Source of the DNA: Pseudomonas kielensis
GTDB taxonomy: Bacteria > Pseudomonadota > Gammaproteobacteria > Pseudomonadales > Pseudomonadaceae
Assembly (NCBI RefSeq): GCF_014236655.1
Contig: NZ_JACMYG010000020.1
Location: 1 to 64,000 of the forward strand
Length of the DNA stretch: 64,000 nt
Direction: 5' to 3'
The position numbers were made by a program, and so were the translations under genes. How positions within the stretch are numbered: position 1 is the stretch's first letter; each line of letters begins with the position of its first letter. Below, in pieces: positions 1-9,014 of the stretch. Under the pieces are notes generated by a model. That model saw nothing but the letters and a program-made list of their open reading frames with translations, did no database searches and was not told the origin of the DNA.

Positions 1-67
1 CCGAAAACTGCGTAACTCATTGTTTACCAAGGAGTTTTCCGTTTCGACTGCGCCGGAAGTGGGGCGA

Positions 68-95
68 ATTATAGACATCTAGAATCTGCCGTCAA
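68..95 (-). promoter_or_regulatory. Strong sigma70 promoter reading left out of the window (stable-RNA type)
   Basis: On the minus strand TTGACG (95-90) is followed after 16 nt by a perfect TATAAT (73-68). The sequence just upstream (about 97-120) is A/T-rich like an UP element, and the discriminator after the -10 is GC-rich (TCGCCCC). This combination is typical of rRNA or tRNA promoters under stringent control. No gene follows within the remaining 67 bases, but the leader holds nested inverted repeats (GAAAACT/AGTTTTC). An rRNA operon to the left is inferred, not seen. Confidence 0.75.
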
Positions 96-134
96 CCATT
101 AATTTGGCTTTTCTATCAATGAGTTGCCTAAAGC

Positions 135-195
135 CAAAAAAGGCGGTGCTGCGCCTTCTATATAAGCAAGGGAAACACCGCCTCTATATAGAAGG
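135..195 (-). terminator. Terminator of the gcdH operon with an interleaved second stem
   Basis: Read leftwards, an 8-bp stem (183-176 with 148-141, AGGCGGTG/CACCGCCT) is followed by six T residues (141-136), which fits an intrinsic terminator directly after the CoA-transferase stop. A second perfect 11-bp inverted repeat (195-185 with 164-154, CCTTCTATATA/TATATAGAAGG) is interleaved with the first, so the two stems form either a pseudoknot or alternative structures. Confidence 0.75.
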
Positions 196-200
196 GACAC

Positions 201-1421
201 CTAGAGCACGCCAGACTCCTTGAAGGCGGCAACTGCAGCAGCATCCAGACCCAGCACCCGCTGCAAGACCTCCAGCGTGTGCTCGCCCAACAGCGGCGGA
301 GCGCTATGGTATTGCACCGGCGTTTCGGACAGACGAATCGGGCTGGCCACCTGCGGCACCATACCCGCCAGCGCATGGGGCAGTTCGATCGCCAGCCCGC
401 GCGCCTGGACCTGCGGATCGGCAAACACCTGCGACAGATCATTGATCGGCCCACAGGGCACACCCGCCTGTTCCAACTCAGCCACCCACTGGGCGGTGGT
501 CTTGAATACCGTAGCCTGACGAATCAGCGGAATCAGCACCGCGCGATTGGCCACCCGCAGCTTGTTCGTGGCAAACCTGGCATCGTCTGCCCACTGTGGC
601 TGACCCGCCACTTCGGCAAACTTGCGAAACTGCCCGTCATTGCCCACCGTCAGGATGAAGTCGCCATCCGCCGTCGGGAAATCCTGGTAAGGCACGATGT
701 TCGGATGAGCATTGCCCAACCGCTTGGGCGCAACCCCTGTCGTCAGGTAGTTCATGGCCTGATTGGCCAGACAGGCGACCTGGACATCCAGCAGCGCCAT
801 ATCAATATGCTGTCCACCACCGTCATGATCCCGGTGCGCCAAGGCCGCCAGGATCGCCACGGTGGAGTAGAGCCCGGTCAGAATGTCCGTCAGCGCCACA
901 CCCACCTTGACCGGGCCGGCGCCTTCATCACCTTCAGGGCGGCCAGTCAGGCTCATCAAGCCCCCCAGGCCCTGAATCATAAAGTCATAGCCCGCACGCT
1001 TGGCATAGGGTCCGGTCTGGCCGAACCCCGTGATCGAGCAGTAGATCAAATCAGGATTGATCGCCTTGAGCGACTCATAGTCCAAACCATAAGCCGCCAG
1101 GCCACCGACCTTGAAGTTCTCGATGAGTATGTCGGACTTGGCAGCCAGCTCGCGCACCAGACGCTGACCCTCAGGCCGGGTGAAGTCAATGGTCACCGAT
1201 TGTTTGTTGCGGTTGGCGGAGAGGTAGTAGGCCGCCTCGCTGGTGTTCTCGCCATAGGCGTCCTTCAGGAAGGGCGGCCCCCAGGCGCGCGTGTCATCAC
1301 CGTTGCCAGGACGCTCGACCTTGATCACCTCGGCTCCCAGGTCCGCCAGGATCTGGCCAGCCCAGGGGCCGGCCAATACACGCGATAAATCCAGTACCCG
1401 CAAATGCGATAACGCACCCAT
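201..1421 (-). CDS. CaiB/BaiF family (class III) CoA-transferase, probably glutarate CoA-transferase
   Basis: A 406-aa class III CoA-transferase. The N-terminus (LRVLDLSRVLAGPWAGQ, then DLGAEVIKVERPG) is the canonical family start. The likely catalytic aspartate is Asp179 in VALTDILTG. The start at 1421 is preferred over an upstream ATG at 1466 because AGGAG lies at good spacing and the family N-terminus begins there. The gene is 13 bases downstream of gcdH on the same strand, so it probably loads CoA onto glutarate (from succinyl-CoA) to feed glutaryl-CoA dehydrogenase in lysine/5-aminovalerate degradation. Substrate is inferred from context; the family alone does not fix it. Confidence 0.85.
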   Translation of the reverse strand: MGALSHLRVLDLSRVLAGPWAGQILADLGAEVIKVERPGNGDDTRAWGPPFLKDAYGENTSEAAYYLSANRNKQSVTIDFTRPEGQRLVRELAAKSDILIENFKVGGLAAYGLDYESLKAINPDLIYCSITGFGQTGPYAKRAGYDFMIQGLGGLMSLTGRPEGDEGAGPVKVGVALTDILTGLYSTVAILAALAHRDHDGGGQHIDMALLDVQVACLANQAMNYLTTGVAPKRLGNAHPNIVPYQDFPTADGDFILTVGNDGQFRKFAEVAGQPQWADDARFATNKLRVANRAVLIPLIRQATVFKTTAQWVAELEQAGVPCGPINDLSQVFADPQVQARGLAIELPHALAGMVPQVASPIRLSETPVQYHSAPPLLGEHTLEVLQRVLGLDAAAVAAFKESGVL

Positions 1422-1434
1422 GGCCGCTCTCCTG

Positions 1435-2616
1435 TCAGTAGAACGCCTGGAGACCGGTCTGTGCACGGCCGAGGATCAGCGCGTGAACGTCGTGAGTACC
1501 TTCGTAGGTGTTGACCACCTCGAGGTTGACCAGGTGACGCGCGACACCGAACTCGTCGGAGATGCCGTTGCCGCCAAGCATGTCGCGAGCCATGCGCGCG
1601 ATGTCCAGGGACTTGCCGCAGGAGTTGCGCTTCATCATCGAAGTGATTTCCACCGCCGCCGTACCTTCATCCTTCATACGGCCAAGACGCAGGCAGCTTT
1701 GCAGCGCCAGGGTGATTTCCGTCTGCATATCCGCCAGCTTCTTCTGGATCAACTGGGTCGCAGCCAGGGGACGGCCGAACTGCTGGCGGTCCAGGGTGTA
1801 TTGGCGCGCGGTGTGCCAGCAGAACTCGGCGGCACCCAGTGCCCCCCAGGAGATGCCATAGCGGGCGGAGTTGAGGCAGGTAAACGGACCTTTCAGACCA
1901 CGCACGTCCGGGAAGATGTTTTCTTCCGGAACAAACACGTTGTCCATCACGATTTCGCCGGTGATGGAGGCACGCAGGCCGACCTTGCCGTGAATAGCGG
2001 GAGCGCTCAGGCCCTTCCAGCCTTTCTCGAGAACGAATCCGCGGATGTCGCCAGCATCGTCTTTGCCCCACACCACGAACACATCGGCAATCGGGCTGTT
2101 GGTGATCCACATCTTGCTGCCGGTCAGGCTGTAGCCGCCTTCCACCTTGCGCGCACGAGTAATCATGGAGCCCGGGTCGGAACCATGGTTAGGCTCGGTC
2201 AGACCGAAGCAACCAATCCATTCACCGGACGCCAGTTTCGGCAGGTACTTCTGTTTCTGCGCCTCAGTGCCGAACTCATTGATAGGCACCATGACCAGGG
2301 AAGACTGCACACTCATCATCGAGCGATAGCCGGAGTCGACACGCTCGACTTCACGGGCAATCAGCCCGTAGCAGACGTAGTTCAGGCCGCTGCCGCCGTA
2401 TTGCTCGGGAATGGTCGCGCCCAGCAGGCCGATCTCGCCCATTTCGCGGAAGATCGCCGGATCGGTCTTTTCATGGCGGAAGGCTTCAAGGATGCGCGGA
2501 GCCAGCTTGTCCTGGGCAAACTGCGCTGCGCTGTCGCGCACCATGCGCTCCTCTTCAGTGAGCTGTTGATCCAGCAACAGGGGATCGATCCAGTTGAAGC
2601 TAGCTTTACCGCCCAT
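1435..2616 (-). CDS. gcdH: Glutaryl-CoA dehydrogenase
   Basis: A 393-aa FAD-dependent acyl-CoA dehydrogenase that oxidises and decarboxylates glutaryl-CoA to crotonyl-CoA. It shows the acyl-CoA dehydrogenase signatures CFGLTEPNHGSDPGS and MLGGNGISDEFGVARH, and the glutaryl-CoA-specific C-terminal stretch TYEGTHDVHALILGRA, whose Glu (about residue 372) is the catalytic base. GAGG lies 9 bases before the ATG. It is the first gene of a two-gene leftward operon with the CoA-transferase and is divergent from a LysR regulator, the usual gcdH-gcdR arrangement in Pseudomonas. Confidence 0.96.
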   Translation of the reverse strand: MGGKASFNWIDPLLLDQQLTEEERMVRDSAAQFAQDKLAPRILEAFRHEKTDPAIFREMGEIGLLGATIPEQYGGSGLNYVCYGLIAREVERVDSGYRSMMSVQSSLVMVPINEFGTEAQKQKYLPKLASGEWIGCFGLTEPNHGSDPGSMITRARKVEGGYSLTGSKMWITNSPIADVFVVWGKDDAGDIRGFVLEKGWKGLSAPAIHGKVGLRASITGEIVMDNVFVPEENIFPDVRGLKGPFTCLNSARYGISWGALGAAEFCWHTARQYTLDRQQFGRPLAATQLIQKKLADMQTEITLALQSCLRLGRMKDEGTAAVEITSMMKRNSCGKSLDIARMARDMLGGNGISDEFGVARHLVNLEVVNTYEGTHDVHALILGRAQTGLQAFY

Positions 2617-2773
2617 GAGCGTATCCTCGCGAAGTGGGTCAAATATCGTGGAATGATCCTAGGCGTCGCTAGCGGAATGGGCAAACGAGGATTTTGCATG
2701 CTGTTGTGCTAATTTCTCACTCCGTAATAGCCTGAAACGGCATACACGAGAATCATTAGTGAGGTTGCCGTAC

Positions 2774-3694
2774 ATGCGCAGGAAGATCCCCAGCACCGCT
2801 GCCCTGATCAGCTTCGAAGCCGCCGCCCGCCACGAGAGCTTTACCAAGGCCGCCCTGGAGCTTTCGCTGACCCAGGGCGCGATATGCCGACAGATCGCCA
2901 GCCTGGAGGAGTTCCTGAGTGTCGAACTGTTCCGACGCTCACGGCGTGGCGTGAAACTCACCGAAGCCGGCCTGTCCTACAGCCGCCGGGTGGCAACCCA
3001 ACTGGACGCAGTTGAGCGCGACACCCTGTCGGTGATGGGGCAGCAGGGCGCCAACGTCATCGAGCTGGCAGTCGTGCCGACGTTTGGCACCCAATGGCTA
3101 CTGCCCCGACTCAAGGACTTTCAAGAGCAGCACCCGGAAGTGACGGTCAACCTGACCAACCGCACAAGGCCCTTCCTGTTTGCCGACACCGACTTCGACG
3201 CCGCGATCTACTTCGGCGACGCCGATTGGTCAGGTACCGAATCCCACAGGTTGATGGGAGAAAACCCGATGCCGGTGTGCAGCCCGACCTTACTCGGCCG
3301 GTTCACGCAGCTCAGCGCCGAGCAGATTGCCGATTTGCCCCTGTTGCAACAGACCACACGCCCGTACGCCTGGCGCCAGTGGTTCAATTCCCGGAACCTG
3401 AATATCCCCCGGGACATGACAGGCCCGCGTTACGAGCTATTCTCCATGCTCGCCCAAGCGGCCATGCATGACATGGGCATCGCCCTGATCCCGCCGTTCC
3501 TGATCCAGCGTGAACTGGCCGAGAAAAGACTGGTCATTGCCAACCCCCAGGCCCTGTCGAGCATCAAGGCCTATTACCTGATGATTCCTGACCGAAAGGT
3601 CGAATCCGCCTCTTTGCGCGCATTTCGCGACTGGCTGATTCATCAGGCCCACAGCTACAACGTAGAAGGGCAGGGGCTTACAGGCATTAACTGA
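2774..3694 (+). CDS. gcdR: LysR-type transcriptional regulator of gcdH (GcdR-like)
   Basis: A 306-aa LysR-type regulator. The winged helix-turn-helix occupies about residues 5-65 (ALISFEAAARHESFTKAA, then LSLTQGAICRQIASLEEFL), followed by a substrate-binding domain from about residue 90. The ATG at 2774 is chosen over GTG 2759 because GAGG (2761-2764) sits 9 bases before it and homologues begin MRRKIPS. Divergent orientation from gcdH across 157 bases fits control of glutarate catabolism; glutarate as coinducer is inferred from the family in Pseudomonas, not visible here. Confidence 0.87.
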   Translation: MRRKIPSTAALISFEAAARHESFTKAALELSLTQGAICRQIASLEEFLSVELFRRSRRGVKLTEAGLSYSRRVATQLDAVERDTLSVMGQQGANVIELAVVPTFGTQWLLPRLKDFQEQHPEVTVNLTNRTRPFLFADTDFDAAIYFGDADWSGTESHRLMGENPMPVCSPTLLGRFTQLSAEQIADLPLLQQTTRPYAWRQWFNSRNLNIPRDMTGPRYELFSMLAQAAMHDMGIALIPPFLIQRELAEKRLVIANPQALSSIKAYYLMIPDRKVESASLRAFRDWLIHQAHSYNVEGQGLTGIN

Positions 3695-4124
3695 CCCCGT
3701 AGTCAGCAAAATCAAAGCCCTACAGATATAACTATTTGTCGCATTTAGGCAGCCTTTACGGAATACCTGCACAATCGTCCCACAGCCGCCTAACGGCGTG
3801 GCTTTCGCACCCTAATTCGGGACCATGGCGCATCATTCATACAGCCGATGTGAAAATCCCCCGTTTTTCGCCAGAATCCTTACAAGGCACGGCCTAGAGG
3901 GGATTAGCCCGACTGGTTGCGACATTCGGTCACGGGGTGACTTGTAGTTAATTTTCCGTCACCCGTCATAATCCCTTGAAGGGCACAAAGTTCGCCTGCA
4001 AAATGCCGCGCCCCGCCTGAAATACAGCGGGGTCGTGCTGATCGGCCGCCCCAGCCGCACCCTCCGCAGTGCGCTGGCCTTCTAAGAAAGATCGAAAGCA
4101 ATAAGATCAAGCAGGAGATTTGAC
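3695..4124. other. Intergenic region upstream of pntAA
   Basis: 430 bases with no supported gene on either strand. Small inverted repeats are visible: AGCCGCC/GGCGTGGCT near 3783-3803, an imperfect ACGGGGTGAC/GTCACCCGT pair at 3932-3966, and CCCCGC/GCGGGG at about 4011-4033. A weak sigma70-like promoter (TTGAAG 3976-3981, 17-nt spacer, CAAAAT 3999-4004) could serve the transhydrogenase operon and would give a leader of about 115 bases. Confidence 0.4.
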
Positions 4125-5246
4125 GTGCACATTGGTGTTCCTCTCGAAACCCAGACCGGTGAAACGCGGGTTGCTGCAACCCCGGAAACCATCAAGAAGC
4201 TGATCGGCCAGGGTCATAAAGTCACTGTGCAAAGCGGCGCCGGCATCAACGCCAGCGTTGTCGACAGTGCTTATGAAGCGGCAGGTGCAGTGATTGGCAG
4301 TGCCAACGACGCATTTGGCGCAGAGCTGATCCTCAAGGTTGTCGCCCCCAGCGACAGCGAACTGAGCCTGATCAAAAGTGGAACCGTGCTGGTAGGCATG
4401 CTCAACCCGTTCAGCAATGAAACCATTGCCAAACTGGCCGAGCGTGGCATTACCGCGTTCTCCCTGGAAGCAGCGCCGCGCACCTCCCGTGCGCAGAGCC
4501 TGGATGTGCTCTCCTCGCAAGCCAACATTGCCGGCTATAAGGCTGTGTTGCTGGCCGCTCATCACTATCCGCGCTTCATGCCGATGCTGATGACCGCCGC
4601 GGGCACGGTAAAAGCTGCTCGCGTACTGATTCTCGGCGCTGGCGTGGCAGGCCTGCAGGCCATCGCTACGGCGAAACGCTTGGGCGCGGTGATCGAAGCC
4701 TCCGACGTCCGTCCGGCGGTGAAAGAACAGATCGAATCCCTGGGCGCCAAGTTCGTCGACGTGCCTTATGAAACCGACGAAGAGCGTGAATGCGCAGTGG
4801 GCGTCGGCGGTTACGCACGGCCGATGCCGGCCAGCTGGATGCAGCGCCAGGCCCTGGCCGTGCACGAGCGCGCCAAGCAAGCCGACATTGTCATCACCAC
4901 GGCCCTGATTCCTGGCCGCAAGGCCCCGGTATTGCTGAGCGCCGAGACCGTTGCCCAGATGAAACCCGGCTCGGTGGTCATCGACCTGGCAGCGGCACAG
5001 GGCGGCAACTGCCCATTGACCGTTGCGGACCAGGTGATCGTTGCGCACGGCGTGACCATCGCCGGCCCGACCAACCTGGCGGCCCAGGTCGGCGCAGATG
5101 CCTCGGCGTTGTATGCGCGCAACCTGCTGGACTTCCTCAAGCTGGTCTTCACCAAGGAAGGCCAGTTCGAGATCAACCTCGAAGACGACATCGTCGCCGC
5201 GTGCCTGATGTGCCGCGACGGCCAAGTCATCCGCAAAAACGCCTAA
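4125..5246 (+). CDS. pntAA: NAD(P) transhydrogenase subunit alpha, part 1
   Basis: A 373-aa soluble NAD(H)-binding domain (dI) of proton-translocating transhydrogenase, which exchanges hydride between NADH and NADP+ using the proton gradient. The N-terminus (MHIGVPLETQTGETRVAATP) and the Rossmann glycine motif LILGAGVAGLQAIATAKRLG around residue 165, followed by EASDVR, are diagnostic. It starts with GTG preceded by CAGGAG. The alpha subunit is split: the membrane part is encoded by the next gene 15 bases downstream, as in other Pseudomonas and Rhodospirillum, unlike the fused E. coli PntA. Confidence 0.95.
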   Translation: MHIGVPLETQTGETRVAATPETIKKLIGQGHKVTVQSGAGINASVVDSAYEAAGAVIGSANDAFGAELILKVVAPSDSELSLIKSGTVLVGMLNPFSNETIAKLAERGITAFSLEAAPRTSRAQSLDVLSSQANIAGYKAVLLAAHHYPRFMPMLMTAAGTVKAARVLILGAGVAGLQAIATAKRLGAVIEASDVRPAVKEQIESLGAKFVDVPYETDEERECAVGVGGYARPMPASWMQRQALAVHERAKQADIVITTALIPGRKAPVLLSAETVAQMKPGSVVIDLAAAQGGNCPLTVADQVIVAHGVTIAGPTNLAAQVGADASALYARNLLDFLKLVFTKEGQFEINLEDDIVAACLMCRDGQVIRKNA

Positions 5247-5261
5247 GCAGGGATTCAGACG

Positions 5262-5585
5262 ATGGAAGAGCTTATCTCCCCCGGTATCTACAACCTGATC
5301 ATCTTCGTGCTGGCGATTTATGTCGGTTATCACGTGGTCTGGAACGTTACACCCGCGCTGCACACCCCCTTGATGGCGGTGACCAACGCGATCTCGGCAA
5401 TCGTGATCGTCGGCGCCATGCTGGCGGCCGCACTGACCGTCACCCCATTGGGCAAGACCATGGGCACCCTCGCCGTCGCACTGGCGGCCGTGAACGTGTT
5501 CGGTGGCTTCCTGGTCACCCGTCGCATGCTTGAGATGTTCAAGAAAAAAGCCCCGAAAGCCGTAAAAGAAGAGGCGCCCAAGTAA
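5262..5585 (+). CDS. pntAB: NAD(P) transhydrogenase subunit alpha, part 2 (membrane)
   Basis: A 107-aa membrane protein with about three hydrophobic helices (roughly residues 8-28, 35-58 and 62-85) and a lysine-rich C-terminal tail (KKKAPKAVKEEAPK). It supplies the alpha-side helices of the proton channel (dII). Its stop codon overlaps the ATG of pntB (TAATG), so the two are translationally coupled. Confidence 0.94.
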   Translation: MEELISPGIYNLIIFVLAIYVGYHVVWNVTPALHTPLMAVTNAISAIVIVGAMLAAALTVTPLGKTMGTLAVALAAVNVFGGFLVTRRMLEMFKKKAPKAVKEEAPK

Positions 5586-7021
5586 TGAGCATGAACCTCG
5601 TAACGACGCTCTACTTGATCGCGTCGATCTGCTTCATCCAGGCCCTCAAAGGCCTGTCGCACCCGACCACTTCGCGGCGCGGCAACCTGTTCGGCATGCT
5701 CGGCATGGCACTGGCCATCCTGACCACCGTCGGCCTCATCTATAAGCTGGGCGCTGAACTGGCTACGGCCGGTATTGGCTACGTGATCGTTGGCCTGTTG
5801 GTCGGCGGCACTGCCGGCTCGGTCATGGCCAAACGGGTTGAAATGACCAAGATGCCGGAACTGGTCGCCTTCATGCACAGCATGATCGGCCTGGCCGCGG
5901 TATTCATCGCGATTGCTGCGGTGGTCGAGCCGCAATCGCTGGGTATCGTCAAACAACTGGGGGACGCGATTCCGGCCGGTAACCGCCTGGAGTTGTTCCT
6001 CGGTGCCGCCATCGGTGCCATCACCTTCTCCGGTTCGGTCATCGCCTTCGGCAAACTCTCGGGCAAGTACAAGTTCCGTCTGTTCCAGGGCGCACCGGTA
6101 CAGTTCAGCGGCCAGCACAAGATCAACCTGGTGCTGGGCCTGGCCACCTTGGGCCTGGGCATCACGTTCATGCTGACCGGCAACCTCGGCGCGTTTGCCC
6201 TGATGCTGGCGCTGGCTTTTGTGCTGGGCGTGCTGATCATCATCCCGATCGGTGGTGCCGACATGCCGGTGGTGGTGTCGATGCTCAACAGCTACTCCGG
6301 TTGGGCTGCGGCCGGTATCGGCTTCTCGCTGAACAACTCGATGCTGATCATTGCCGGCTCCCTGGTGGGCTCCAGCGGCGCGATCCTCTCGTACATCATG
6401 TGCAAGGCGATGAACCGTTCATTCTTCAACGTCCTGCTGGGTGGCTTCGGCAACACCGCAGACGCCGCAGGCCCAGCCGGTTCGGCGGAAGCGCGTCCGG
6501 TGAAATCCGGCTCGGCTGACGACGCCACCTTCCTGCTGACCAACGCCGACACCGTGATCATCGTTCCGGGCTATGGCCTGGCGGTGGCACGGGCGCAGCA
6601 CGCCCTGAAAGAACTGACCGAGAAGCTGACCCATCGTGGCGTGACCGTGAAATACGCGATCCACCCGGTGGCAGGCCGCATGCCTGGGCACATGAACGTC
6701 CTGCTGGCCGAGGCCGAAGTACCGTACGACCAAGTGTTCGAGATGGAAGACATCAACTCCGAGTTCGGCCAGGCCGACGTGGTACTGGTGCTCGGCGCCA
6801 ACGACGTGGTCAACCCGGCGGCGAAGAACGATCCGAAGTCGCCGATCGCCGGCATGCCGATTCTCGAGGCCTTCAAGGCCAAGACCATCATCGTCAACAA
6901 GCGCTCGATGGCCAGCGGCTATGCCGGCCTGGATAACGAGCTGTTCTACCTGGACAAGACCATGATGGTCTTTGGCGACGCCAAGAAAGTCATCGAAGAT
7001 ATGGTCAAGGCTGTCGAATAA
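5585..7021 (+). CDS. pntB: NAD(P) transhydrogenase subunit beta
   Basis: A 478-aa beta subunit. The N-terminal two thirds carry about nine membrane helices of the proton channel (with GGADMPVVVSMLNSYSGWAA, a highly conserved loop). The C-terminal NADP(H)-binding domain (dIII) shows IVPGYGLAVARAQHALKEL, HPVAGRMPGHMNVLLAEA and VLGANDVVNPAA. It is the last gene of pntAA-pntAB-pntB and is followed by a good intrinsic terminator. The complex supplies NADPH for biosynthesis and oxidative defence. Confidence 0.97.
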   Translation: MSMNLVTTLYLIASICFIQALKGLSHPTTSRRGNLFGMLGMALAILTTVGLIYKLGAELATAGIGYVIVGLLVGGTAGSVMAKRVEMTKMPELVAFMHSMIGLAAVFIAIAAVVEPQSLGIVKQLGDAIPAGNRLELFLGAAIGAITFSGSVIAFGKLSGKYKFRLFQGAPVQFSGQHKINLVLGLATLGLGITFMLTGNLGAFALMLALAFVLGVLIIIPIGGADMPVVVSMLNSYSGWAAAGIGFSLNNSMLIIAGSLVGSSGAILSYIMCKAMNRSFFNVLLGGFGNTADAAGPAGSAEARPVKSGSADDATFLLTNADTVIIVPGYGLAVARAQHALKELTEKLTHRGVTVKYAIHPVAGRMPGHMNVLLAEAEVPYDQVFEMEDINSEFGQADVVLVLGANDVVNPAAKNDPKSPIAGMPILEAFKAKTIIVNKRSMASGYAGLDNELFYLDKTMMVFGDAKKVIEDMVKAVE

Positions 7022-7042
7022 ACACTGCTCCACGGCAATACC

Positions 7043-7077
7043 AAAAACCCCGGCCTCCCGTAGGCTGGGGTTTTTTA
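7043..7077 (+). terminator. Intrinsic terminator after pntB
   Basis: The stem AAACCCCGGCCT/AGGCTGGGGTTT with a small loop is followed by TTTTTT, 22 bases after the pntB stop. Confidence 0.9.
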
Positions 7078-7201
7078 TTTGCGCCAATAACCCGACCAAA
7101 GGCTCTAAATCAGGGGCCTGCATTCGACCATGGTAGTGGGACGAATGTTTTCGAAATCACTAGACTGCGCATATTGCTTCCGTTGCCCGAGATAATAATC
7201 C

Positions 7202-8695
7202 ATGTACCGTGACCGTATTCGCTTGCCTTCGTTGTTGGATAAGGTGATGAGCGCCGCCGAGGCTGCCGCTCTGATTGAGGACGGCATGACCGTCGGCATG
7301 AGCGGCTTCACCCGCGCCGGCGAAGCCAAGGCCGTGCCCCACGCACTGGCCGAGCGCGCCAAGGTCACGCCGCTGAAGATCAGCCTCATGACCGGCGCCA
7401 GCCTGGGCAACGACCTCGACAAACAATTGACCGAAGCGGGCGTCCTGGCTCGCCGCATGCCATTCCAGGTCGACAGCACCCTGCGCAAGGCAATCAACGC
7501 CGGCGAAGTGATGTTCATCGACCAGCACCTGTCGGAAACCGTGGAGCAGCTGCGCAACCAGCAACTCAAGCTGCCGGACATCGCGGTCATCGAAGCCGTG
7601 GCCATCACCGAACAAGGCCACATCGTGCCGACTACCTCGGTCGGCAATTCCGCCAGCTTCGCGATTTTCGCCAAGCAGGTGATCGTCGAGATCAACCTGG
7701 CGCACAACCCGAACCTGGAAGGTCTGCACGACATCTATATCCCGACCTACCGCCCGACCCGCACACCGATCCCGCTGACCCAGGTCGACGATCGCATCGG
7801 CAGCACGGCAATTGCGATTCCACCGGAAAAGATCGTCGCCATCGTCATCACCAACCAATCGGACTCGCCGTCCACGGTGCTGCCACCGGACAACGAGACA
7901 CAGGCCATTGCCGACCACCTGATCAACTTCTTCAAGCAGGAAGTGGACGCTGGCCGCATGACCAACAAGCTGGGCCCGCTCCAGGCCGGCATCGGCAGCA
8001 TCGCCAACTCCGTAATGTGCGGATTGATCGATTCGCCGTTCGAAGACCTGACCATGTACTCCGAAGTGCTGCAGGACTCCACCTTCGACTTGATCGACGC
8101 CGGCAAGCTGAGCTTTGCCTCGGGCAGCTCGATCACCCTGTCGCAACGCCGCAACGCCGATGTGTTTGGCAATCTGGAGCGCTATAAGGACAAACTGGTC
8201 CTGCGCCCGCAGGAAATTTCCAACCACCCTGAAGTGGTGCGTCGCCTGGGCATCATCGGCATCAACACCGCGCTGGAATTCGACCTGTACGGCAACGTCA
8301 ACTCCACTCACGTCTGCGGCACGCGGATGATGAACGGCATCGGCGGCTCGGGGGACTTCGCCCGCAACGCGCACCTGGCGATCTTCGTCACCAAGTCGAT
8401 TGCCAAGGGCGGGGCGATCTCCAGCGTCGTGCCAATGGTCAGCCACGTTGACCACACCGAGCACGACGTCGACATCCTGGTGACCGAGATCGGCCTTGCC
8501 GACTTGCGTGGCCTGGCCCCTCGGGAGCGCGCCCGGGTGGTTATCGACAACTGTGTACACCCGGACTACCGCGAAGCGCTCAATGCGTACTTCGAGAAGG
8601 CCTGCGCCATCGGCGGCCACACGCCACACATCCTGCGCGAAGCCCTCAGTTGGCACATGAACCTGGAAGAAACCGGGCGCATGCTCGCCGTGTAA
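7202..8695 (+). CDS. Acetyl-CoA hydrolase/transferase family protein (succinyl-CoA:acetate or propionyl-CoA:succinate type)
   Basis: A 497-aa class I CoA-transferase of the Cat1/ScpC/AarC group. It contains GMTVGMSGFTRAGEAKAVP near the N-terminus and NTALEFDLYGNVNSTHVCG, whose Glu359 is the expected residue forming the glutamyl-CoA thioester, followed by GIGGSGDFARNA. It would move CoA between acetate, propionate and succinate, or hydrolyse acetyl-CoA; the precise acceptor cannot be read from sequence. It stands alone between terminators. No strong Shine-Dalgarno is seen before the ATG. Confidence 0.88.
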   Translation: MYRDRIRLPSLLDKVMSAAEAAALIEDGMTVGMSGFTRAGEAKAVPHALAERAKVTPLKISLMTGASLGNDLDKQLTEAGVLARRMPFQVDSTLRKAINAGEVMFIDQHLSETVEQLRNQQLKLPDIAVIEAVAITEQGHIVPTTSVGNSASFAIFAKQVIVEINLAHNPNLEGLHDIYIPTYRPTRTPIPLTQVDDRIGSTAIAIPPEKIVAIVITNQSDSPSTVLPPDNETQAIADHLINFFKQEVDAGRMTNKLGPLQAGIGSIANSVMCGLIDSPFEDLTMYSEVLQDSTFDLIDAGKLSFASGSSITLSQRRNADVFGNLERYKDKLVLRPQEISNHPEVVRRLGIIGINTALEFDLYGNVNSTHVCGTRMMNGIGGSGDFARNAHLAIFVTKSIAKGGAISSVVPMVSHVDHTEHDVDILVTEIGLADLRGLAPRERARVVIDNCVHPDYREALNAYFEKACAIGGHTPHILREALSWHMNLEETGRMLAV

Positions 8696-9014
8696 TTGGT
8701 ACAGATGGCGGCCGGCAAAAACAGTTTTTTGCCGGCCCGCTATCTTCCACCCAAGACCTTGCAAAAACTGTACTACTGTACCGGTCATTTCCTACGGAAA
8801 AAGCCTACCTTTCCCCACTAAAACCTGCATAACGCACCATAATCGTGCGGACAGGTACAGTTGCCTCAATTTAGACCAGTACACCCCCCTTTAACAGTTA
8901 ACTGGTCTCTCACAATACAGGTGAACTGTATCTACAGAGACTGGCCAAACGAGAGGATCATGGGCACCAGTTAAACCACTACCTAATCCCGCCACAAGCG
9001 GAAGGATGTCAACC
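8696..9014. other. Intergenic region with hairpin and repeated ACTGTACC-type sites
   Basis: Immediately after the CoA-transferase a perfect hairpin (GGCCGGCAAAA/TTTTTTGCCGGCC, 8710-8736) could act as terminator, although no T-tract follows it. The rest, up to the first DUF1127 gene, is dense in short motifs related to ACTGTACC/GGTACAGT and ACTGGT/ACCAGT; these are listed separately as a putative operator region. Confidence 0.5.
8768..8930. promoter_or_regulatory. Cluster of ACTGTACC / ACCAGTACA motifs before the first DUF1127 gene
   Basis: CTGTAC at 8768-8773, ACTGTACC 8775-8782, GGTACAGT 8854-8861, ACCAGTACA 8875-8883, ACAGTTAACTGGT 8894-8906 (near-palindromic) and ACAGGTGAACTGT 8917-8929. 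The sequence GACAGGTACAGT and, further on, ACCAGTACA recur before the second DUF1127 gene. This looks like an operator for a dimeric or tetrameric regulator such as a MocR/GntR protein; the regulator is not in the window. Confidence 0.5.

Noticed and set aside
279..1388. 369-aa plus-strand ORF opposite the CoA-transferase
   Set aside because: It is the antisense shadow of a well-supported gene. The protein shows no family motif and is unusually rich in Arg, His and Gln, as GC-rich shadows are.
1291..2712. 473-aa plus-strand ORF opposite gcdH
   Set aside because: GcdH has diagnostic catalytic motifs in the other strand; this frame has none.
4107..5363. 418-aa minus-strand ORF opposite pntAA and pntAB
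   Set aside because: Shadow frame with no motifs and crossing two genuine genes.
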